Shown one piece after another: positions 6,182 to 13,809 of a stretch of 17,682 nucleotides of DNA (positions within the stretch are counted from its first letter, which is position 1; each line of letters begins with the position of its first letter). The notes below the pieces were generated by a model. It had not been told where the DNA came from. It saw nothing but the letters and a program-made list of their open reading frames with translations, and did no database searches. The translations under genes and the position numbers were made by a program. The stretch spans positions 1 through 17,682 of the forward strand of contig JAUVJT010000022.1 of NCBI GenBank assembly GCA_030592225.1. Reading direction: 5' to 3'. Origin of the DNA: Candidatus Stahliibacteriota bacterium. Its GTDB lineage: Bacteria > Hydrothermota > Tepidihabitantia > B3-TA06.

Positions 6182-7111
6182 ATGGCAGCACTGACAAAAT
6201 CAATTTACCTTGCATGGAGTAAATCTCGTCTTTCAAAAAAGGAAATTTCCTTCCATGCCGAGCTAGCTAACGCCAGAAATATTCTCGTGCGGCTTGCCGA
6301 AAAAGCGCCGCACACCCTGTTTTCCTTATACACCGCAGCGGCTTTGAAGAAGAGCAAAAAGGCGCGCAAGCTCACCGTGCTTTGCCCCCAGGATGCCGAA
6401 CTGCCCCCGCTTGAATCCAACAACCTGTTTGAGCAGCAAGTAGACATTGCAGAAACGCCCTCCTACGGTTCAAAATGCTTCAAGACGCTCAAGGAACGGC
6501 TTGCCAAGTCGTCTTTCGATCTGTTCGTGGATCTCGATCCCTCGCCGCTGCCTGAACTGGCCGTTCTTTCCGCTGCAACCCTGAGAATCGCCTACCAGGA
6601 CAAAGGGATCTTTCCCTACTTTAATATCCTTCTCGCCCCGGATGAAAAGGCTGATTTGCATAAACGAGCACAGTCCATGGGCAAATACCTGGCATGCGAG
6701 GGTAACGTCGAGGAGGCTCTTCCCAATCCCCAGGTATCTCAACGAAAGGCCAATGACTGGCTGAGAGATCACGGACATAGATCCGGGAGAAAACTACCCT
6801 ATCTTTTGTCATCGGCGGCACTCGGCCCTGAAAGTCTTGCAGGTATAAAGGTGTTCGAAGCCGAGACATGGTCAGGAGAGGATGCGGAAACAAAAGCCAG
6901 CCTTATTGCATCGGCTGCCGCTTACGTGGGCAAGCCTGACCGCGCCTTTGAACTGGCCTATCTTTTAGCTACGCCGTGCGTGGTGCTACTTGACGATAAA
7001 ACCCCGGGCATCAATCTGCCTTTGTCTACACGAATCAAAGTAATCAAGATTTCCAAAGGAACATCGCCGCTTGAGGCAATAAGTCAAGCCCTGACAAGTA
7101 TTTCACCTTGA
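6182..7111 (+). CDS. Conserved-looking protein of unknown function, faintly GT9-like
   Basis: This 309-residue protein has no signal peptide and no clear transmembrane helix. I do not recognise it with confidence. The order of elements vaguely resembles the GT9 (heptosyltransferase) group or related bacterial proteins of unknown function: a hydrophobic strand with basic flank (KARKLTVLCP), SSFDLFVDLDPSP, a LSAATLRIAYQDKG segment, then a late LLATPCVVLLDD strand. The N-terminus is rich in Lys and Arg (SKSRLSKKEI). GT9 catalytic motifs are not evident. The ATG at 6182 is the only sensible start: an in-frame TAG lies just upstream and a leaderless promoter precedes it. It overlaps the kinase gene by TTGA, so the two are probably translated together. 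Confidence 0.7.
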   Translation: MAALTKSIYLAWSKSRLSKKEISFHAELANARNILVRLAEKAPHTLFSLYTAAALKKSKKARKLTVLCPQDAELPPLESNNLFEQQVDIAETPSYGSKCFKTLKERLAKSSFDLFVDLDPSPLPELAVLSAATLRIAYQDKGIFPYFNILLAPDEKADLHKRAQSMGKYLACEGNVEEALPNPQVSQRKANDWLRDHGHRSGRKLPYLLSSAALGPESLAGIKVFEAETWSGEDAETKASLIASAAAYVGKPDRAFELAYLLATPCVVLLDDKTPGINLPLSTRIKVIKISKGTSPLEAISQALTSISP

Positions 7112-8289
7112 ATCTTCGCAGGTTTTTTCAGATATACGCCGTAGCAGGACTCCTGGCCCTGGCGGTATTCTGGGCGTTTTACTCGCAGCGACTGCTGAAG
7201 AAACTTGAAGAGGAAACCCTTTTCCGCTCCAATCTTTACGCAAGCTACATACGATCACTGGCATCCCCAGAAACCCAGATGCTTCTGGAGAACATCCTCT
7301 TCGAGGAAATAGTGAGCCAGATAGATTTCCCGGTGGTGATAACCGACGCTGACGGTAACCCGCAGAGTTTCCGCAACGTGCCTGATCGCGACACCCTGCC
7401 CGAAGCCATACCTGAGTTTATAGAAAAACTTGACCGCGAACATGAACCTATTCCCATACGCGCGGTAATCCCGACGTTCGACCCCGAAACTGCCGACACC
7501 ACGGGAACCGATACTCTCACCTTGAGCATACTGCATTACGGATTACCCGCATCCTGGACCATGCTGCAGTATTTTCCGCTAATCCAGATTTCCTTTATCG
7601 TTTTATTTGTTATCCTGGGATTCGTATTCATCTTCGCATCGTCTCGTCGCGAACAGGAAAGACTGTGGGTCGCCCTGGCTCGTGAAACCGCTCACCAGCT
7701 TGGAACTCCTGTTTCATCTCTCCTGGGATGGAGCGAGTTGATTCGCCCCAAACTGGATGAGGAAGCATCCAGAGAAATAGGAATAGACCTCGAACGAATC
7801 AAGGGTATTCTTGATAGATTCGCGCGCATAGGCGACAAACCGCGTCTCGAACCGCACGAAATTGAACCGATAATTAAAAGCACTGTAGATTTCATGCAGC
7901 GCCGCGCCCCTTCACGTATCAAGATTACAGGCGAGGTAGATAAGAATCTGCGTCTGCTGATAGACCCGACCCTTATCTCCTGGACGCTTGAGAATCTTAT
8001 CAGAAACTCCATCGACGCCATCGGACGCAAGCAAGGCAGCATCATAGTGCAGGGAAAACAAGCGGAGAAGAGCGGGCACTATGAGATAACGGTAACCGAC
8101 ACCGGCCCTGGAATCCAGACAAAGCATGCCGGCGATATATTCCGCACCGGGTTTTCAAGCAAAAAACACGGCTGGGGTATAGGCCTGGCCCTCTCCCGCC
8201 GCGTTATCGAGCAGATTCACCACGGCAAATTAAAGGTTAAATCATCAAAACCGGGCAAGACGGTTCTATCCATTCTGCTGAAGATATGA
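7108..8289 (+). CDS. Membrane sensor histidine kinase (orphan)
   Basis: This 393-residue kinase has a transmembrane helix at about 8-26, an extracytoplasmic sensor region of about 125 residues, a second helix at about 156-177 and a cytoplasmic kinase core. The H-box is ARETAHQLGTP with phospho-acceptor His196. The N-box is NLIRNSIDAI (296-305), the G1 box DTGPGI (331-336), then an F-box FRTGFSS and a G2 box GWGIGL (355-360). Only about 18 residues separate the second helix from the H-box, so there is no HAMP domain. The H-box HQLGTP is like that of other FCB-group kinases. No response regulator is in the window. It starts with TTG overlapping the previous stop (TTGA) without its own ribosome site, so translation is probably coupled. 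The signal sensed is unknown. Confidence 0.9.
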   Translation: MNLRRFFQIYAVAGLLALAVFWAFYSQRLLKKLEEETLFRSNLYASYIRSLASPETQMLLENILFEEIVSQIDFPVVITDADGNPQSFRNVPDRDTLPEAIPEFIEKLDREHEPIPIRAVIPTFDPETADTTGTDTLTLSILHYGLPASWTMLQYFPLIQISFIVLFVILGFVFIFASSRREQERLWVALARETAHQLGTPVSSLLGWSELIRPKLDEEASREIGIDLERIKGILDRFARIGDKPRLEPHEIEPIIKSTVDFMQRRAPSRIKITGEVDKNLRLLIDPTLISWTLENLIRNSIDAIGRKQGSIIVQGKQAEKSGHYEITVTDTGPGIQTKHAGDIFRTGFSSKKHGWGIGLALSRRVIEQIHHGKLKVKSSKPGKTVLSILLKI

Positions 8290-9149
8290 CAGAAGTAATA
8301 CCTGCAAGGCCGATAAGACCTGACGATATTGTACTCTTTTACCATAACGAGCGTCTTCACTACCTGCGAAAGACGCTCCAAAGGGGGGATTTCGAATGCC
8401 ACAAGGGGCGTATCCCGTGGGAAAAGATACTGCAATGCAACTACGGAGACGTGATAAAAACCCATATGGGGATAAGCTTTACCCTTCTGCAACCGTCTCT
8501 GGCGGATTTGATGATAGGCGTCAAGCGGCGCACCACCATAGCCTATCCCAAAGACGTCGGATACATGCTGCTGAGAGCGTCCATCGCCCCCGGAGTAAAG
8601 GTAGCCGAGGTTGGCTCCGGGTCAGGGGCACTGACTTTTATTCTGGCGCGATACGTTCAACCAGACGGTCACGTCTACAGTTTTGAACGTCGCCCGGAAT
8701 TCCTTAACCTGGCCAGGGCCAATGTGGAAAGATTAGGGGTTGAGAAATTCGCAACATTCGAGTTAAGGGACGTGGAAATGCAGGGGTTCGGAGTTAAAGA
8801 TATGGACGTGTGCGTGGTGGACGTGCCTGAACCATGGGGCATTGTCCCTCATGCGGCGGAGAGCCTGGTGGGCGCAGGCAGGTGGGTTTCGTTAAGTCCT
8901 ACCACCGAGCAGCTGCAGAAAACTCGCAAGGCCCTCAGCGAGCACGGGTTTACCCGATTCGAGGTCTGGGAGGTGATGATGCGCGAGATGCTTATCCGGC
9001 CCCAGGGAGCAAGACCCAGGGAAAGAATGATCTCGCATACCATCTATATGGCATTTGCAGAAATTGCCAGGATCGGAAAGAATACAAAGGAGGAAGAGCA
9101 AACTGTTGACAATTCGCCTGATTCCAATAAACTAACGTCGGAAGTCTAG
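8286..9149 (+). CDS. trmI: tRNA (adenine-N1)-methyltransferase, TrmI family
   Basis: TrmI transfers a methyl group from S-adenosylmethionine to N1 of adenine 58 (in some lineages also 57) in the T-loop of tRNA, which stabilises the tRNA fold. The protein has 287 residues, close to the family length. It shows an N-terminal beta domain with YGDVIKTHMG, motif I VAEVGSGSGALT (106-117) for cofactor binding, acidic Glu134 in SFERR, the catalytic-region motif DVPEPW (179-184), and RERMISHTIYMAFA near the end. The last 20 or so residues are a charged tail absent from many relatives. The ATG overlaps the kinase stop (ATGA), so it is the last gene of a three-gene operon. Confidence 0.93.
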   Translation: MTEVIPARPIRPDDIVLFYHNERLHYLRKTLQRGDFECHKGRIPWEKILQCNYGDVIKTHMGISFTLLQPSLADLMIGVKRRTTIAYPKDVGYMLLRASIAPGVKVAEVGSGSGALTFILARYVQPDGHVYSFERRPEFLNLARANVERLGVEKFATFELRDVEMQGFGVKDMDVCVVDVPEPWGIVPHAAESLVGAGRWVSLSPTTEQLQKTRKALSEHGFTRFEVWEVMMREMLIRPQGARPRERMISHTIYMAFAEIARIGKNTKEEEQTVDNSPDSNKLTSEV

Positions 9150-9177
9150 TTGCAAGATGAGGAAAGTTTTCTATAAT
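9150..9177 (+). promoter_or_regulatory. Predicted promoter of the TPR/solute-binding protein operon
   Basis: TTGCAA (9150-9155) is followed by 16 bases and a perfect TATAAT (9172-9177). It starts directly after the trmI stop codon. The predicted start near 9184 gives a leader of about 50 bases ending in AAGGAGG (9223-9229). Confidence 0.65.
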
Positions 9178-9233
9178 CAATACGGAAAGACATGGGAGGG
9201 CGGTGTGAAAAAAATCAAGATGAAGGAGGCAAG

Positions 9234-10493
9234 ATGAAACGCTTTGTTGGTCTTTTAGGGATACTAATCATGGTCGTAATCGCTTTCGGAAAAAAGAGCC
9301 CTTACCTGGAAGGCGGGAAAGTTCATTATCGCGAAGGTCGCTACGAAAAAGCAGATAGCCTGTTCCTGGTATCCATTGACAAGGGACTTGCCGTAACCGA
9401 GTCCTATATGTGGCACGGAAAGGCAAGGATACGAATAAACGACCAGGACGACCCAATCGAGGCGGCCAGGGCATTTCTTGTGGTATTTGAACGAGACACC
9501 ACCGGCGAAATATTGAAAAAAGATGAAGAGGCTCTCGATTTGGCACAGATTGCGTTTTACTACGGAGCGCAGCAGATAATCTACGATTCCTCCAAAGCTG
9601 ATACCGTAATCATCTTTTTGCGCAAAGGCCTGCAGCTCGACTCCACGCGCGAGCAGAATTACGTACTTCTGGGCCGTTTTCACCTGCAGAACCAGAATCT
9701 GGACAAAGCCCTCGCCATAGCCGATGAATTGGAAAAGGTAAGCGAGGAGTCTCCGGACGTACCCTATCTTCGCGGAAGAGCGGCCATGGCCAAGAGAAAC
9801 GCCGAAGAAGCCATCGAAAACTTCAGTACCTCGGCGGAAAGATTCAACACCGAACTCAGGGTTCTTAAAGAAACCGTAGGCAAGGATCTTTCTCTGGAAG
9901 ACGAAGTTATCGACAAGATGCTTGCCGCAATGCAAGAAGCAGATGACGATGCATCTATGGAAGACAAACAAAACATGCTCATTGAAGAGTTCGGGCTTAA
10001 TCCTCCACCACAAGCAATAGCGTTCCTGCGCTGGCACGACGGCTACGTCGGCAAAAAACGCCAGCTGAGCGACGCCTACAATTATCTCGGCAAGAGCTAC
10101 ATGCAAAACGAGAAGTATGAAGAATCCGACTCCGTGTTGACCATAGCTCTGGAACTCGACCCTGAAAACATCAATGCCATGTGGGACAAGGTCTTTGCCT
10201 GTTATTACACCAAAAACTACAAAGAGGCGGTAACGATTCTTGAGGCGCTCGAGGCTGCCACCGAAGAAGATTACTTCACCCATCTGTGGTACGGCATCTG
10301 CTACCTGAATTATGAACCTAAAGAGCTTGATAAAGCTGAAGAACATCTCCTAAAAGCCCTGGAAATTGCCCCGGACGTGCCGGACATTTACCGCAACCTT
10401 GCCGTGGTGGCAAGAGAACAAGGAGATATTAAAAAATCCAGTGAACTCTTGAAAAAATACGATGAGTTGCTTAAAAAGGAAGGAGACAATTGA
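9234..10493 (+). CDS. Exported tetratricopeptide-repeat protein
   Basis: This 419-residue protein has an N-terminal hydrophobic segment, MKRFVGLLGILIMVVIAFGK, that looks like a signal peptide or anchor. The rest is helical repeats of TPR type. Clear units are KVHYREGRYEKADSLF, NYVLLGRFHLQNQNLDKALAI, AYNYLGKSYMQNEKYEESDSV and DIYRNLAVVAREQGDIKKSSEL. A charged helical stretch about a third to half way along (EEAIENFSTSAERF onward) may interrupt the array. TPR proteins are adaptors that bind partner proteins. The ATG at 9234 is chosen because AAGGAGG ends four bases before it; a GTG- or ATG-led extension from 9192 would add 14 hydrophilic residues before the signal. Its stop overlaps the start of the solute-binding protein gene (TGATG), so the two products probably act together. 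Confidence 0.85.
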   Translation: MKRFVGLLGILIMVVIAFGKKSPYLEGGKVHYREGRYEKADSLFLVSIDKGLAVTESYMWHGKARIRINDQDDPIEAARAFLVVFERDTTGEILKKDEEALDLAQIAFYYGAQQIIYDSSKADTVIIFLRKGLQLDSTREQNYVLLGRFHLQNQNLDKALAIADELEKVSEESPDVPYLRGRAAMAKRNAEEAIENFSTSAERFNTELRVLKETVGKDLSLEDEVIDKMLAAMQEADDDASMEDKQNMLIEEFGLNPPPQAIAFLRWHDGYVGKKRQLSDAYNYLGKSYMQNEKYEESDSVLTIALELDPENINAMWDKVFACYYTKNYKEAVTILEALEAATEEDYFTHLWYGICYLNYEPKELDKAEEHLLKALEIAPDVPDIYRNLAVVAREQGDIKKSSELLKKYDELLKKEGDN

Positions 10494-11491
10494 TGAAATC
10501 TAAACTCCTTAAGCACGTCCTGTCGGTAGTGATAATCCTTCTCACAGCGGCGCTGGCAGCCATACTTATCGTTCCTCTGGTCAAACTCGCGCGTCCGGTA
10601 GAGGTTAAGGTTCTGGTTGAACCCTCCCTCTCATCTGCACCCATATACTACGCCCGGGAATATGGAATATTCACCCACAAAGAGATAAAGGTAGACGCGA
10701 CTATAGAAATGGTCGAGGAGCCTTCGAAAGCTCTCGAAGCCTTAACTTCCGGCAAGGCTGACTTTGCTCTCCTCCCATGGCCGGACGCCCTGCACTGGAT
10801 GAGCGAGACGGGCGACACCCTGCTTTGCTTCTTCTCGGTAGACTTCAAGGTTGCCACCCCCCAGGAAGGACTTTTCCCTCGTGCAGGCTTGAAGTTCGAC
10901 GTGATAAGCGATCTTGAAGGAAAAACCGTTGGAGTTACTGCTGGAACAAAAATCGCCATGGAAGCGATTGTTGTTTCTACAGAGATCGATCCGACCACAA
11001 TAGAGATAAAGGTCTATCCCTCCGAGAAGCTTCTTGCAGCGCTTGAGGCTGGAGAGGTTGACCTCATCCTGCCTCTTGAACCCTATTTCACCATGGCTTC
11101 AACCCACCTGAGCGAACCGTTCTCCGACGGCGCCATGTTCCTGAAATGGATCAACTCCCCATACCCGGGTTCCGGTCTTTTCGTAACCCCTGAGTACTTC
11201 AGGGAAAACGAACTGGCCGTGAGGAGAATGAACAAAGCCATGGACCTGACCTTTCTCGATATGGCGCGTAATTCAGACTCCGCCCGTGCGGTTATTGCAA
11301 GAGTTTTCGGAATCGAGGACAGACAGTTGGTGGATCGCTTGAATCTCCCCAATTTCATGCGCTCTCACGAAATAGACAAGAACACGGTACAGGAGCTTAC
11401 CGATAAACTTGAAATATACGAGGCTATCGGCAGGGGAATTAACACTCTCGACATGGGCGTAGTCATTCCGAAAGAGCAACTTCGGAACTAG
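10493..11491 (+). CDS. Membrane-anchored NMT1/SsuA-like solute-binding protein
   Basis: The family is the periplasmic binding proteins for thiamine precursor, sulfonates or nitrate (NMT1/THI5/SsuA type). Features seen: SSAPIYYAREYGIFTHKEIKVD near the start of the mature domain, ALTSGKADFALLPWPDAL, LEGKTVGVTAGT, and LEAGEVDLILPLEPY. These match the two-lobed fold in order. The N-terminus (about 7-30) is a long hydrophobic helix with no lipobox cysteine and no clear cleavage site, so the protein may stay membrane-anchored. The start is ATG at 10493, overlapping the TPR gene's stop, with GGAG seven bases upstream; the TTG at 10490 is a less likely alternative. No permease or ATPase gene is nearby, so either the transporter is elsewhere or the protein serves another role. 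The ligand is unknown. Confidence 0.85.
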   Translation: MKSKLLKHVLSVVIILLTAALAAILIVPLVKLARPVEVKVLVEPSLSSAPIYYAREYGIFTHKEIKVDATIEMVEEPSKALEALTSGKADFALLPWPDALHWMSETGDTLLCFFSVDFKVATPQEGLFPRAGLKFDVISDLEGKTVGVTAGTKIAMEAIVVSTEIDPTTIEIKVYPSEKLLAALEAGEVDLILPLEPYFTMASTHLSEPFSDGAMFLKWINSPYPGSGLFVTPEYFRENELAVRRMNKAMDLTFLDMARNSDSARAVIARVFGIEDRQLVDRLNLPNFMRSHEIDKNTVQELTDKLEIYEAIGRGINTLDMGVVIPKEQLRN

Positions 11492-11498
11492 TGAAATT

Positions 11499-11774
11499 CG
11501 GCCGTGCTAGGCGGGAGGCTGGCGGTCTCCTCTACTCGAAACCCGCCATATGCGAGGCTGAAAGACATCATGAGGCCGGGAAAGCAGAAGCCCCTGCAGG
11601 GGCGGACGACGTTGAAAATCGGGTCTTTACTCGCAGCACCCCGCCAACCCCGCCAGGTCCGGAAGGAAGCAACGGTACGCGGATGTTGTTACGGTGTAAA
11701 GAGAGCCTGATTGGAGTCGGCTCGTCTTCGCAGTCCCTGCCGCCCCGGACGAAGATGCCGCACGGCCGTATTTT
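11499..11774 (+). ncRNA. ffs: Signal recognition particle RNA, large bacterial type with Alu domain
   Basis: SRP RNA binds Ffh and targets nascent membrane and secreted proteins to FtsY at the membrane. The conserved S-domain hairpin is seen at 11653-11675 (CAGGTCCGGAAGGAAGCAAC, with GGAA tetraloop at 11661-11664). The 5' part, GTGCTAGGCGGGAGG then GGCGGT, CGAAACCCGCC and ATGCGAGGCTGAA, closely follows the Alu domain of the Bacillus large SRP RNA. The ends pair: CGGCCGTGC (11499-11507) with GCACGGCCG (11760-11768). The length, about 270-275 bases, fits the large type rather than the roughly 110-base E. coli form. The 5' end is only about 8 bases after the previous stop, so its promoter, if any, lies inside that gene. 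A T-run follows. Confidence 0.95.
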
Positions 11775-11776
11775 TT
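11760..11776 (+). terminator. 3' end/terminator of the SRP RNA
   Basis: The 3' arm of the closing helix (GCACGGCCG, 11760-11768) is followed by TA and six T (11771-11776). The helix is the long-range end pairing of the RNA, not a local hairpin, so termination may be partial and some transcripts could continue into dnaX 30 bases on. Confidence 0.5.
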
Positions 11777-11806
11777 AACTCTTAAAAGGGCTTGGATTAA
11801 ATAATC

Positions 11807-13510
11807 ATGAAACCACGCACGTTCTCCCTGCGCTACAGACCCCAGGACTTTGACGAACTGTTCGATCAGGAGCACGTAAAGCGCACCCTGATAAACGCCA
11901 TCGAACGCAACCGGCTGGCGCACGCCTACCTGTTTACGGGACCGAGAGGTGTCGGCAAAACCACCACCGCCAGAATACTGGCCAAGAGCCTGAACTGTAC
12001 CGAAGGGCCGACCATACATCCCTGCAACAAGTGCTCGGCTTGTCTTGAAATAACGGCATCAAAAAGCCTGGACGTGCTGGAGATAGACGGAGCCTCCAAC
12101 CGGGGAATCGATCAAATAAGAGAGCTGCGGGAGAACGTACGCTATAGACCAACCGGCGGGCACTACCGCATCTACATTATTGACGAAGTTCACATGCTTA
12201 CTCCTGAGGCGTTCAACGCGCTTCTTAAAACACTGGAGGAACCGCCTGCTCACGTGATTTTTATCTTTGCCACCACAGAGCCGCACAAGGTTCCGCCAAC
12301 CATCCTGTCGCGCTGTCAGCGCTTTGACTTCAAACGTATCGCCCCTGAAACAATCTCAGAACGCCTCATGATGATTATCGAGAAGGAGAAGCTTGACGTG
12401 GAACCGGACGCAATAAAACTCATCGCGGATATAGCTGACGGCGGCCTGCGGGACGCAGAAAGCGTACTGGAGCAGATAACCACCTTCAAGGAAGGCAGGG
12501 TAGCGGCCCGGGACGTAACCGAACTCCTGGGTATTGTACCCTGCGAGCGTTTCTCGCAGCTGCTTGAGCTGGTAAGGAACCAGGATGAAACCGCAGTGCT
12601 GCAGCTGCTGGAGGAAACCTTTGCCGCAGGATACGACGTGTCCGAGTTCTACTTCGGCATGATAGGTTTTCTGCGAGCGCTTTTATTCTCAAGTCTAGGT
12701 ATGAAGACGACCAACTCCGCAATCCCGGAGCCGGTTCTTAAACGGGCCGAACGTTACAAACCCAAGCAGCTGGCAGGCATACTCCAGCGTTTTCTCAAAT
12801 CAGAGGAAGCCTTCAAGCGCAGCCGGGAAAAGGTCATCTTTATCGAAACCCTTGCCCTGGCATTACTGGATACAGGAGATGCAAACACCTTGCCCCCCTC
12901 CTCACCCTCCTCCTTGCCCTCCTCCTCGACAAAACCCCAACCGCCCGGCCCGTCTTCTGAACCACCAGAGGTCACTACCCCTTCCTCTACCCCGACTTCA
13001 AGACCTGAAAAAACAAAAACATCGCCTGCGGAAAACATCCAGGAGCAATCCGCGTCTCCAGTTGAAGAAAAACCGGACAATCAACCCGGGGCAAAAAGCA
13101 AAGAGCCGGCCCCCGAAGAGAGTACAGAGGGTAAAGAGAAGAGTACAGAGGAGGACGAGGAACCAACCGCCGGTCATACTGCCCTTAAGGACGCATGGGG
13201 GCGTTTTATAAAAGAGATAGGGACTGAGCATTCCTTCGTCACCCTTGCTCTTAAGAATTCGGAAGTGATGGAAGTGCGCAACAATCTCTTAAGGATAGGC
13301 ATAACCAACCATCCCGAGTTTAACGTAGGCCGTCTGGAAGCGGAGCAATCGCATCTTGAAGAAAGGTTCTCGGGGATCGCCGGACAAAAAGTGCGCCTGG
13401 AGTTCAAGGCAGCGAGGCAAAAAAACAAAGGGACGAAACCGGAAAAACCAAAAACCAGTTCAGCGGTTGAGGATGTGTTGGATATCTTCAAAGGAGAGAT
13501 AATTAGATGA
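11807..13510 (+). CDS. dnaX: DNA polymerase III subunit gamma/tau
   Basis: DnaX is the ATP-driven motor of the clamp loader that places the sliding clamp on DNA and holds polymerase cores together. The 567-residue protein has the AAA+ core: FSLRYRPQDFDEL, Walker A GPRGVGKT (45-52), a zinc module with Cys64, 73, 76 and 79, Walker B DEVH (126-129) and the arginine finger in SRC (168-170). Domain III (about 235-355) is followed by a linker rich in Pro, Ser, Thr and Glu (about 360-455). A C-terminal domain, about 458-535, is typical of tau. The ATG has no clear ribosome site; a weak TTAACT-N16-TTAAAT pair just upstream could give a leaderless message, or it may be read from the SRP RNA promoter. 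It overlaps the next gene by ATGA. Confidence 0.96.
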   Translation: MKPRTFSLRYRPQDFDELFDQEHVKRTLINAIERNRLAHAYLFTGPRGVGKTTTARILAKSLNCTEGPTIHPCNKCSACLEITASKSLDVLEIDGASNRGIDQIRELRENVRYRPTGGHYRIYIIDEVHMLTPEAFNALLKTLEEPPAHVIFIFATTEPHKVPPTILSRCQRFDFKRIAPETISERLMMIIEKEKLDVEPDAIKLIADIADGGLRDAESVLEQITTFKEGRVAARDVTELLGIVPCERFSQLLELVRNQDETAVLQLLEETFAAGYDVSEFYFGMIGFLRALLFSSLGMKTTNSAIPEPVLKRAERYKPKQLAGILQRFLKSEEAFKRSREKVIFIETLALALLDTGDANTLPPSSPSSLPSSSTKPQPPGPSSEPPEVTTPSSTPTSRPEKTKTSPAENIQEQSASPVEEKPDNQPGAKSKEPAPEESTEGKEKSTEEDEEPTAGHTALKDAWGRFIKEIGTEHSFVTLALKNSEVMEVRNNLLRIGITNHPEFNVGRLEAEQSHLEERFSGIAGQKVRLEFKAARQKNKGTKPEKPKTSSAVEDVLDIFKGEIIR

Positions 13511-13803
13511 AGCAGGCTGATTTACTCAAGAAAGCCCAGGAGATACAGAGCAAGATGGCCCGGATATTGGACGCGACCCGTGAAGAGGCGGCCTCTGGAG
13601 GAGGCATGGTCAAGGCCGTAGCCGACGGTAATGGTACGCTCCTGAAACTTAGCATCGAGAGGGAAGTTGCCGATCCTGAGGAAATACAGATGCTCGAAGA
13701 TCTGGTGGTTGCCGCGGTCAATGAAGCCAAACGCAAGGCAAAGGACGCAGCGCAGGAAGAGGTCCAGAAAATCATAGGTATCCCTCTCCCGGGATTGTTT
13801 TGA
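13507..13803 (+). CDS. ybaB: Nucleoid-associated protein, YbaB/EbfC family
   Basis: This 98-residue protein has the family layout: N-terminal helix LLKKAQEIQSKMARI, then the G-G-G-M-V-K-A turn (SGGGMVKAVADGNG), a LKLSI strand, and a C-terminal helix DLVVAAVNEAKRKA. YbaB/EbfC forms a tweezer-like dimer that binds and condenses DNA. It lies between dnaX and recR, the conserved order of this family in many bacteria. The ATG overlaps the dnaX stop (ATGA), so translation is probably coupled. Confidence 0.95.
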   Translation: MKQADLLKKAQEIQSKMARILDATREEAASGGGMVKAVADGNGTLLKLSIEREVADPEEIQMLEDLVVAAVNEAKRKAKDAAQEEVQKIIGIPLPGLF

Positions 13804-13809
13804 TCCTAG

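Noticed and set aside
9192..9233. Longer TPR protein starting at 9192
   Set aside because: It would put 14 hydrophilic residues before the signal peptide; the ATG at 9234 has AAGGAGG at the right distance.
9264..10346. A 360-codon open frame on the minus strand
   Set aside because: It lies fully antisense to the TPR gene, whose signal peptide, ribosome site and repeats are clear. Its sequence has no recognisable domain and looks like a by-product of the sense codons.
11491..11778. A 95-codon plus-strand open frame
   Set aside because: It coincides with the SRP RNA; the conserved RNA motifs and end pairing explain the sequence.
13418..13426. In-frame A AAA AAC slippery heptamer (within seven A then C) in dnaX, as a gamma/tau frameshift site
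   Set aside because: It lies near the 3' end. A -1 shift would stop at 13468-13470 and give about 554 instead of 567 residues, so it would not make a gamma-like short form. No stimulatory hairpin was evident.
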